Shown here piece after piece: positions 27,989-34,127 of a DNA stretch of 64,000 nucleotides. Positions within the stretch are counted from its first letter, which is position 1. Each line of letters opens with the position of its first letter. Source of the stretch: Herbaspirillum sp. ST 5-3. Its GTDB lineage: Bacteria > Pseudomonadota > Gammaproteobacteria > Burkholderiales > Burkholderiaceae_D. Where the stretch lies: the NCBI RefSeq assembly GCF_004804275.1, contig NZ_STGI01000011.1:62001-126000 (forward strand), given 5' to 3'. A program made the translations under genes and the position numbers. The notes beneath the pieces are model-generated. The model worked only from the letters and a program-made list of their open reading frames with translations. It was not told where the DNA came from and did not search any database.

Positions 27989-28455
27989 GTCTCTTCGGAC
28001 GGCATCGCGCGCTGCGTCGTAGCCGTCACCTCCGGAAGATTCCTCTTGTCGGCGAGCACTTGTTCGCTCTGCCACTTGTCCAGGCGTCGGCGTGCAACGG
28101 CCTGTTAAGACTGCGAGCGAGCATGCAAGGGGAAGTTCCGGCTTTTGCGTTTCCTGCGTGGAGGGCTTTGAACCGGCGCAAGCAGATCGTGGAGCGCGTC
28201 GGCAAGTGTCTGGTGCGAACGAACAGAAGTGCATCAGTCTGTTTGGCGGGGACCACCACGCCTTCGACCAGCATCTTGCGAAAAACAGTAGCAAGACGTA
28301 TCACGAAGAAAGTATTTTTCCTTTTAATTCAATGGCTTGGAAGATTCCGCGTGAGGTGTGACGCGAGCTGGCACAGTCCCTGCGATATCCCTCTCGAGTG
28401 CGACAAAACGCTCACCAACCAAACCCGAATCATTCATTTTTAAAGGAACATCACC
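27989..28455 (+). other. divergent intergenic region before the tandem peptide genes
   Basis: 467 bases between the acyltransferase start and the first peptide gene. The main recognisable element is a sigma-54-type promoter at 28369-28384. Frames on both strands across the region lack ribosome-binding sites and have frame-shadow character, so I call no gene. The A/T-rich stretch 28300-28335 could hold activator sites. Confidence 0.55.
28369..28384 (+). promoter_or_regulatory. sigma-54 (-24/-12) promoter of tandem peptide genes
   Basis: TGGCACAGTCCCTGCG has the full -24 element TGGCAC and a -12 element CTGC, with GG and GC exactly 10 bases apart. The predicted start is near 28396, 60 bases before the first ATG. 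It is the closest sigma-54 consensus match that I found by eye. It implies expression under control of an NtrC-type activator encoded elsewhere. Confidence 0.65.
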
Positions 28456-28743
28456 ATGAAAACCCTGACCATCAAAGACCTGTCCCGCACCGAAGAACTC
28501 GACCGCGATGCCATGGCTGCCGTACACGGCGGCACCGGCATGGGCAAAGGCATGATGCCCTACTACTGGGGCGGCCCGTCATACAACGTCAACAAGAACG
28601 ACTTCTCGTTCGACGCCAGCCAGTTGATGTCGCAAAGCCAGAACACCGAAGTCAACAACGGCAACAACGTTGCCTTCGCAAGCAACATCACTGCCAACGT
28701 CAACCCGACGCAGACCGGCACCAACAAGATCGACTTTCTGTAA
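28456..28743 (+). CDS. double-glycine-leader small protein, copy 1 (bacteriocin-like precursor)
   Basis: The product has 95 residues. The first 26 form a leader ending in GG, with Val at -4, Met at -7 and Leu at -12 relative to the cleavage point, exactly the pattern recognised by C39-type peptidase/ABC exporters. The predicted 69-residue mature part has no Cys, starts Gly/Met-rich (TGMGKGMMPYYWGGPS) and continues with NDFSFDA and an Asn/Thr-rich tail ending NPTQTGTNKIDFL. AAAGGAACA lies upstream of the ATG. It is first of three tandem paralogues and lies behind a sigma-54-type promoter. No peptidase, exporter or immunity gene is in the window. I do not recognise a named family; bacteriocin, signalling or adhesive functions are all open. 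Confidence 0.8.
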   Translation: MKTLTIKDLSRTEELDRDAMAAVHGGTGMGKGMMPYYWGGPSYNVNKNDFSFDASQLMSQSQNTEVNNGNNVAFASNITANVNPTQTGTNKIDFL

Positions 28744-28773
28744 TTTATTTTGAAAACCTTCAGGAGAACAGAC

Positions 28774-29061
28774 ATGACCACATTGATCATCAAAGACATC
28801 GCTGCCATCGCAGAACTCGACCGCGACTCCATGGCTGCCGTACACGGCGGCCATGGCATGGACAAGGGCATGATGCCCTCTTACTTTGGCGGCCCGTCGT
28901 TCAGCCTCAACAAGAACGACTTCTCATTCGACGCCAGCCAGCTGATGTCGCAAAGCCAGAACACCGAAGTCAACAACGGCAACAACGTTGCCTTCGCAAG
29001 CAACATCACCGCCAACGTCAAGCCTACGCAGACCGGCACCAACAAGATCGACTTTCTGTAA
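28774..29061 (+). CDS. double-glycine-leader small protein, copy 2
   Basis: 95 residues; start at 28774 with AGGAGA upstream, 30 bases after copy 1. The leader (MTTLIIKDIAAIAELD, ending MAAVHGG) is closer to copy 3, whereas the part from NKNDFSFDAS to the end is almost identical to copy 1, even at nucleotide level. It therefore looks like a mosaic made by recombination or gene conversion. The leader keeps Val -4, Met -7 and Leu -12. No Cys is present. The function is unknown, as for copy 1. Confidence 0.8.
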   Translation: MTTLIIKDIAAIAELDRDSMAAVHGGHGMDKGMMPSYFGGPSFSLNKNDFSFDASQLMSQSQNTEVNNGNNVAFASNITANVKPTQTGTNKIDFL

Positions 29062-29090
29062 TCAAATTGAAAACCTATTGGAGAACCGAC

Positions 29091-29369
29091 ATGACGACAC
29101 TGATCATCAAAGACATCGCTGCCACCGAAGAACTCGACCGCAAAGCCATGAGCGCAGTACGCGGCGGCACCAGCAAAGGATTGACGCCCTACTACTGGGG
29201 TCCGAGCGTGAGCATCGACAAGAACGACTTCTCGTTCGACGCTACGCAAATGCTCGGCCAGAAGCAGGATACGCTGGTGAACAACGGCAACAACGCTGCC
29301 TTTGTGTCGGGGATTACCTCCACGGTAAATCCGAGCCAGACCGGTACCAACAAGATCAACTTCGGTTAA
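29091..29369 (+). CDS. double-glycine-leader small protein, copy 3
   Basis: 92 residues; ATG at 29091 with GGAGAAC upstream, 29 bases after copy 2. The leader ends AMSAVRGG and the mature part is the most divergent of the three (SIDKNDFSFDATQMLGQKQD, then NNGNNAAFVSGIT and the tail NPSQTGTNKINFG). The residues kept in all three copies (NDFSFDA, NNGNN, AF, TGTNKI, F) mark what selection has preserved. Two stem-loops follow the stop codon, ending the operon. Confidence 0.8.
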   Translation: MTTLIIKDIAATEELDRKAMSAVRGGTSKGLTPYYWGPSVSIDKNDFSFDATQMLGQKQDTLVNNGNNAAFVSGITSTVNPSQTGTNKINFG

Positions 29370-29379
29370 GAAGTGACAC

Positions 29380-29399
29380 GGTGAGGGGCAGCCCTCACC
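29380..29399. terminator. stem-loop after peptide operon
   Basis: GGTGAGGG (29380-29387) and CCCTCACC (29392-29399) form an 8-bp stem with a GCAG loop, 10 bases after the stop of copy 3. There is no T-tract, so on its own it would be a weak terminator. Confidence 0.55.
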
Positions 29400-29412
29400 T
29401 GCATGCGAAGAT

Positions 29413-29434
29413 GAAGGGCGGGTATCCGCCCTTC
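29413..29434. terminator. shared terminator between convergent genes
   Basis: GAAGGGCGG (29413-29421), loop GTAT, CCGCCCTTC (29426-29434), a perfect 9-bp GC-rich stem followed by ACTCTT. It lies between the rightward peptide genes and the leftward lipoprotein gene (stop at 29439) and can serve both strands. Confidence 0.65.
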
Positions 29435-29438
29435 ACTC

Positions 29439-31535
29439 TTACTGCTTGCGTGCGATGAAACCGCCCACTGAAGCGGCCCCAGTCGTTGCGTTCGACAGCG
29501 AGAAGCTGCCGCCGATTTCTGCAGGGCCTGCGCCGCTGCCTCCTGCAAGCACCGGGCCGAAGAACCGGCCGCTCAATCCGCCATTCAGCGTGCCGTTGTT
29601 GACCGCGCCGGTCAGGTAGTTGGCGACATTGCTGCCCGCGGCACCCATTGCGGTGGAGGCGCTCATGGTGACAGGCACCGCCAATGCGGCATCGTCATCC
29701 GTATGCGTATTCTGGATCGCGACGCTGACCGAACGGGTGGCAAAGTCGACGGTAATGAGCGCCGAACCACGGAAGAATGCAGCATCTTTGGTGGCCGAGG
29801 CAGCGTACCAGCCGAATACGATGCCGGAATAGGTCGCCTTGCCCGAGGCCGGTACGCTGGCCGGATCGGATACCTGCCCGAAGGCGACCATGCCGGTGCG
29901 TGCCTGATTATGCTCATCGCTGCCGGCGCCGGCGGTCCACTCCACGATGCGGACAGTGTCCTGCGTGAGCCAGGCGCCGAGGTTGGCATACTGGTAGCTC
30001 CAGTTGCTCAACTGGCGATAGCCCTTCGAGCCGGGGAACGGCACGCCGAAGCCATTCCCGCCGGGCAGGATGGTCGGATTGCCATTCGCATCCGGCAAAC
30101 CATTCCCAGCATGCACGTCGCCGTCGCCGTGCAGGCGGCTGGCGCTCGTCGTATCCGGCATGATGCCGCCGGTCTGCCAGTCGCCCGTGTGATGCTGGAT
30201 TCCGGATGTCTCGATCGTCGGGCAAGGCACCATCTCGGGCGGACAGCGCGAAGGATCGCTGCGCGGGAAGTAGCTGTTGTTCGCGTAGTTGAGCTGCGTG
30301 GCGGCCGTCCCCTTGCTGGCGACGTCGTAGAAGGCCAGGTTGGAACTCGGCGGCAGCGCGCCTGAACTGATCATTCCAGAGGAATCGATCTGGACGCGGC
30401 CTTGCGTGGTGCGGAAGGTCTCGACGATGATCGGACGCTCGACCTTGCCATCCCACGAAATGCCCAGGTTGGACAGCAACAGCACGGGGTTCGACACCAG
30501 CCCGTCGCTCGCCTTGAACACGCGCACCTCGGCCAATCCGCCGCTCGCAGGCGCAAGGCCCCAAGCCGCGGTGGCGTCGACGATGGGCGTGGCCAGGTCG
30601 TTGGTCGATTTGCCATACGCCTGAACGCCGGAACTCGTCAGGGTGACGCCGTTCTCGGTGCGGATGATGCTTCTGCCGCTGCACTGGGTGTTCGCGCCCT
30701 CGACGCAGGACATGGTCATCTGCACGCCGTCCGGCACAGGCGACGGCAGTCCCGGCGGCGGCGGGGGATTGGGATCGGTGGACGTCGTAGCATATTCACA
30801 GATCTTGTTCGCGCCGGGCAGCGGATCGCCAAACACTTCGTTGTTGCAGCCGATCGTATTCGTGGCGGTGAGCGTCGCATAGGTGCCGTTCAGGCCGTAA
30901 CGGACCTGCGTGGTGCCGGAGAACGAGCAGATGCCGTTTTCGTCCGCACACTTTGTCCATCCTGGCGTCGGATCGGGGTCTGGTGGCGGCGTGGACCCGG
31001 ATAAAGTGTATTCGCAGATTTTGTTGGCACCCGGTAGCGGGTCACCGAAGACTTCATTGTTACAGCCGATGACGTTGGTGGCGGTGAGGGTCGCGTAGGT
31101 GCCGTTCAGTCCATAACGCACCTGCGCGGTGCCGGAGAAGGAACAGGTGCCGTTCTCGTCCGCGCATTTTGTCCAGGTCGTCGGGTCTGGCGTGGGATCG
31201 GGTACGACGGTGATCGTCCGATACTCGCAAGTCTTGTCCGCGCCGGGCACCGGATCGCCGAAGACATCGTTGTTGCAGGCAATCGCGGAACTTGCCGTGA
31301 GCGTCGCATAAGTGCCGTTCGCGCCATAGCGCACTTGCGTGGTGCCGGAGAACACGCAGGTACCGTTCTCATCCGCGCATTTTGTCCAGGTCTCAATATA
31401 GGTGTCGGCGAGCAGTTTGGATGTCGCGTTGGATTGTTGTCCTCCCGCGGAGACGTCTTGATTGCCGCCGCAGCCAGTCAGTCCAATCATGAGTAGCATG
31501 GCGAACGCGAATGCGACGCTTCCGGGTGTTTTCAT
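29439..31535 (-). CDS. lipoprotein with three Cys-rich repeats and TbpB-like C-terminal barrel
   Basis: The product has 698 residues from the ATG at 31535, which has GGAGAACACC upstream. A lipoprotein signal peptide ends in LTGC with Cys22, and Gly at +2 suggests an outer-membrane location. Three repeats of about 56 residues follow at 50-105, 121-176 and 193-248. Each begins WTKCADENG, contains QVRYG and GTYATLTA, and has four Cys (two likely disulfides). They are joined by Pro/Asp-rich linkers. The rest is beta-rich; the end (GLSGRFFGP, AEIGGSFSLSN, GGFIARKQ) resembles the small beta-barrels of transferrin-binding-protein-like lipoproteins. A ligand-binding or surface role is likely; the ligand is unknown. 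It is convergent with the peptide operon. Confidence 0.75.
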   Translation of the reverse strand: MKTPGSVAFAFAMLLMIGLTGCGGNQDVSAGGQQSNATSKLLADTYIETWTKCADENGTCVFSGTTQVRYGANGTYATLTASSAIACNNDVFGDPVPGADKTCEYRTITVVPDPTPDPTTWTKCADENGTCSFSGTAQVRYGLNGTYATLTATNVIGCNNEVFGDPLPGANKICEYTLSGSTPPPDPDPTPGWTKCADENGICSFSGTTQVRYGLNGTYATLTATNTIGCNNEVFGDPLPGANKICEYATTSTDPNPPPPPGLPSPVPDGVQMTMSCVEGANTQCSGRSIIRTENGVTLTSSGVQAYGKSTNDLATPIVDATAAWGLAPASGGLAEVRVFKASDGLVSNPVLLLSNLGISWDGKVERPIIVETFRTTQGRVQIDSSGMISSGALPPSSNLAFYDVASKGTAATQLNYANNSYFPRSDPSRCPPEMVPCPTIETSGIQHHTGDWQTGGIMPDTTSASRLHGDGDVHAGNGLPDANGNPTILPGGNGFGVPFPGSKGYRQLSNWSYQYANLGAWLTQDTVRIVEWTAGAGSDEHNQARTGMVAFGQVSDPASVPASGKATYSGIVFGWYAASATKDAAFFRGSALITVDFATRSVSVAIQNTHTDDDAALAVPVTMSASTAMGAAGSNVANYLTGAVNNGTLNGGLSGRFFGPVLAGGSGAGPAEIGGSFSLSNATTGAASVGGFIARKQ
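30792..31388 (-). repeat. three in-frame direct repeats within the lipoprotein gene
   Basis: Units at about 31388-31221, 31175-31008 and 30959-30792 encode the three WTKCADENG repeats. The second and third units are closer to each other than to the first, which suggests stepwise duplication. The linkers between units are Pro/Asp-rich and differ. Confidence 0.85.
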
Positions 31536-31785
31536 TGGTGTTCTCCGCATTGAAACACTCACGAGTCTACGAGTTGCGGATTTGCATATGCTTGAGTGGC
31601 ATCAATTGCCGATCGTATAAGAAAAAAATCGGCTTTCCCCTGGGCATGTCTCATTGATTCGCGTTGCAACCAGTCTTCAGGACGTGGCCAGAGACAGCCG
31701 GGTTGCGGTTACTGGCGGCATCGAGCAAATGTGTTTATGCTCCGGTCTGACAGCGGCACACGCAGCTGATACCAAGGTGAATGCA

Positions 31786-31986
31786 ATGGCAAAGAAAGAG
31801 AAACTTGATCCGGAAACCGCCGCGCTGATTCAGTGGTGCACGGAGGTGGAAGGATTCCTGGTCGCGGGCGGAGCGACGCTGGCCCAGGCGCAGGAACATA
31901 TCGAGGAACAGGTCGAATGGTTCACCGACATGTTCTACGACGGATTGTCGCCCGAGGAGGCGGCGAAAGCGGCATTAAGCGACTGA
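31786..31986 (+). CDS. small acidic helical protein of unknown function
   Basis: 66 residues from the ATG at 31786, with AAGGTG six bases upstream. The sequence is rich in Glu and Ala and predicted helical throughout (AQAQEHIEEQVEWFTDMFYD), with one Cys and no membrane segment. The open frame extends upstream to 31654 without coding character. I do not recognise a family. It stands alone, divergent from the lipoprotein gene. Confidence 0.55.
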   Translation: MAKKEKLDPETAALIQWCTEVEGFLVAGGATLAQAQEHIEEQVEWFTDMFYDGLSPEEAAKAALSD

Positions 31987-32177
31987 GAGCGAAGCGTCCG
32001 GCGGCAGGGCCGTGCATCGCCGCCGACGCCTCTTCAATCTCGATTCCGCACGGATACTATCCGGCGAACGCGCGCCGCAGTCCTTCACGCAGTCCTTCAA
32101 TATCGATCTTCTTCATCTTCGGCCTCGCAGCCATCGCGCTTTGCACAAAGGCTGCGACGCCGACTGCAAGACTTGTC

Positions 32178-32591
32178 TTATTTCGCGTCCGGCGCATGCC
32201 AGTTTCGCGGTACCGGTTGCAGCATGCTCACGCGATTACCTTCTGTGTCGATGAACGAGACGTACTGGCCGACGCCGGGTATCTCCATCGGCTCACCGAG
32301 CACCTGACCGCCGGATTCGCTCACTTTCCTCGAGGATTCCTTGATGTCGGTGACAGCGATGACGACGGAGGGATGCTGCGCCGGCCATTCCGGATTCTTC
32401 GAGTAGAAGCCGCCGTTGATCGCACCGGGGCGCTTCGGTCCTGCATCGTCCGTCTCGGTCGTGGTGGCGATGACGTAGTTGCCCATCTCCGGGCCGAGAT
32501 TTTTCGTTTGCCAGCCAAAGGCCGACTCGTAAAACGACGCCATCCGGTCTTGATTCTCGTACGGCATTTCAAAGTGAACGACTGGATCCAT
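32178..32591 (-). CDS. VOC-superfamily (glyoxalase-like) protein
   Basis: The 137-residue protein starts at the ATG at 32591, which has GGAG at proper spacing; an ATG four codons earlier lacks one. The fold is the paired beta-alpha-beta-beta-beta of VOC proteins: VVHFEMPYENQDRMASFYES opens module 1, and VVIAVTDIKESSRKVSESGG with GVGQYVSFIDTEGNRVSMLQ form module 2. His and Glu at the usual metal positions (VHFEMP, FIDTEGN) are visible. Family members include glyoxalases, dioxygenases and resistance proteins; nothing here fixes the substrate. Confidence 0.82.
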   Translation of the reverse strand: MDPVVHFEMPYENQDRMASFYESAFGWQTKNLGPEMGNYVIATTTETDDAGPKRPGAINGGFYSKNPEWPAQHPSVVIAVTDIKESSRKVSESGGQVLGEPMEIPGVGQYVSFIDTEGNRVSMLQPVPRNWHAPDAK

Positions 32592-32822
32592 GTCTTTCTC
32601 CATTTCGGTTGAGTAAGGATGCGCTCCCGCGTGCGTCGGGCAGTCGCACGCGTCGCGGTGCTGTTTCTTGTTTCCAGGTTTGAAATCGCTCCCAGTTGAT
32701 ATGCAGGATGGTGCATGGAGAATCCTTGTCAAGCATGATCATCAGGTTTTCCTGACCGGTCCAAATTCACGGCAGCAAGGGTTGTGAGGCATCCTTCGCG
32801 CATTTTGCATTGCGTCATTTCC

Positions 32823-32846
32823 ATATTTCGACTATCCTTGAAATAT
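32823..32846. promoter_or_regulatory. probable ArsR operator
   Basis: ATATTTC (32823-32829) and GAAATAT (32840-32846) form a 7-bp dyad with a 10-base spacer, 32 bases upstream of the arsR ATG. Spacing and A/T character fit an ArsR/SmtB-family site, so self-repression of the ars operon is likely. Confidence 0.55.
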
Positions 32847-32877
32847 CGAACAACACAAGCCGACCGGCTTCCGAAAC

Positions 32878-33231
32878 ATGGACACCTCCGCCGCCGTCTC
32901 CGCACTTTCCGCGCTCGCCCACGAATCCCGCCTGTCGGTATTCCGACTGCTGGTCCAGGCCGGGCCGGAAGGAATGGCCGCCAGCAAGATTGGCGAGAAG
33001 CTCGACATTCCGCCCTCCTCGCTATCCTTTCATCTGAAGGAACTGACGCACGCCCGGCTGATCAGCCCGCGCCAGGATGGCCGCTACATCATCTATGCCG
33101 CCGCGTTCCCGACGATGAACGCATTGATGGCATTCCTGAGTGACAACTGCTGCGGCGGCAATCCGTGCATGCCGATCCCGCAGTGCACGCCCGACTGCCA
33201 AAAGACCGCGGACACATCCTCCGCAGATTGA
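32878..33231 (+). CDS. arsR: arsenic-responsive ArsR/SmtB-family repressor
   Basis: The 117-residue winged-helix repressor carries the recognition helix SSLSFHLKELTHARLIS. The metalloid-binding cysteines are at the C-terminus (Cys91, Cys92, Cys97, plus Cys103 and Cys107), not in the DNA-binding helix. This is the arrangement known from Acidithiobacillus-type ArsR, where a C-terminal Cys-Cys-Cys group binds As(III). It is first in the rightward operon arsR-arsC-arsD-arsA-acr3 and should release the operator at 32823 when arsenite is bound. Confidence 0.92.
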   Translation: MDTSAAVSALSALAHESRLSVFRLLVQAGPEGMAASKIGEKLDIPPSSLSFHLKELTHARLISPRQDGRYIIYAAAFPTMNALMAFLSDNCCGGNPCMPIPQCTPDCQKTADTSSAD

Positions 33232-33262
33232 GGCCCCTCTTTCCGACCAACGCGATCAGCAC

Positions 33263-33739
33263 ATGAACGTTCTCTTTCTATGCACCGGCAATTCCTGCCG
33301 CTCGATCCTGGGTGAAGCGACCTTTAACCATCTCGCCCCGCCAGGCTGGCGCGCAATGAGCGCCGGCAGCAAGCCGACCGGCCAGGTCCACCCGCGCTCA
33401 CTCGCGCTGCTGGCCAAGGAAGGTATGGCCACCGACGGCTATTACAGCAAGTCGTGGGATAACTTGCCGGCCACGCCCGACATCGTGATCACCGTCTGCG
33501 CCAGCGCGGCCGGCGAGACCTGCCCGGCTTATCTTGGTCCTGTACTGCGTACGCACTGGGGCGTGGAAGATCCGGCGCACGCGACGGGCACCGATGAAGA
33601 GATCAATGCCGCCTTCCGCAAGGCGTATCGCATCCTGCGCGCGCGCATCGAGGCATTTCTCGCCCTGCCGCTGGATACGCTCGAACGCGACAAGACGGCA
33701 CTCAAAGCAGAACTGGACAAGATCGGTCAACTCGTTTAA
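33263..33739 (+). CDS. arsC: arsenate reductase, low-molecular-weight phosphatase type
   Basis: It reduces arsenate to arsenite in the cytoplasm. 158 residues from the ATG at 33263. The phosphatase loop CTGNSCR (Cys8 to Arg14, CX5R) follows the first strand. Members of this fold are recycled by thioredoxin or glutathione/glutaredoxin; which one applies is not clear. It starts 31 bases after arsR. Confidence 0.9.
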   Translation: MNVLFLCTGNSCRSILGEATFNHLAPPGWRAMSAGSKPTGQVHPRSLALLAKEGMATDGYYSKSWDNLPATPDIVITVCASAAGETCPAYLGPVLRTHWGVEDPAHATGTDEEINAAFRKAYRILRARIEAFLALPLDTLERDKTALKAELDKIGQLV

Positions 33740-33751
33740 GGAGCATTCATC

Positions 33752-34114
33752 ATGGCAAGCATTCAAGTATTCGATCCGGCATTGTGCTGCAGCAGCGGCG
33801 TCTGCGGCGTCGACGTCGACCAGCAACTCGTCACCTTCGCAGCCGACGTCAGCTGGCTCAAGGAGCAAGGCGTTCAGGTGGAACGCTTCAATCTCGCGCA
33901 GCAGCCGATGGCCTTCGCAGAAAATGCCACCGTGAAGGGGTTCCTGGAGCGCTCCGGACAAGAGGGCCTGCCCCTGATCCTGGTCGATGGCCAGATCGCC
34001 TTGACCGGCCGCTATCCGCGCCGTGCCGAGCTCGAGCGCTGGGCGGGTCTCGCAAAACCCGCCATCGAGGTCAAGGCGGCCGGCGGATGCTGCAGCGGAT
34101 CGAACTGCTGTTAA
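33752..34114 (+). CDS. arsD: arsenite metallochaperone ArsD
   Basis: It hands As(III) to the ArsA ATPase and is a weak secondary repressor in known systems. 120 residues with the conserved Cys12-Cys13-Cys18 (LCCSSGVC) arsenite site and two vicinal Cys pairs at the C-terminus (GGCCSGSNCC). AAGGAG lies upstream. It starts 12 bases after arsC and ends 13 bases before arsA, the usual arsD-arsA adjacency. Confidence 0.93.
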   Translation: MASIQVFDPALCCSSGVCGVDVDQQLVTFAADVSWLKEQGVQVERFNLAQQPMAFAENATVKGFLERSGQEGLPLILVDGQIALTGRYPRRAELERWAGLAKPAIEVKAAGGCCSGSNCC

Positions 34115-34127
34115 GGAAGGTCCTGCC

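Noticed and set aside
28026-28304. 92-codon minus-strand frame between the acyltransferase and the peptide genes
   Set aside because: No ribosome-binding site, basic low-complexity translation, and it would overlap the regulatory region.
32050-32130. Possible 25-residue peptide on the minus strand just after the VOC gene (MAARPKMKKIDIEGLREGLR at its start)
   Set aside because: It lacks a ribosome-binding site and is too short to judge; perhaps a remnant of a gene end, but not supportable.
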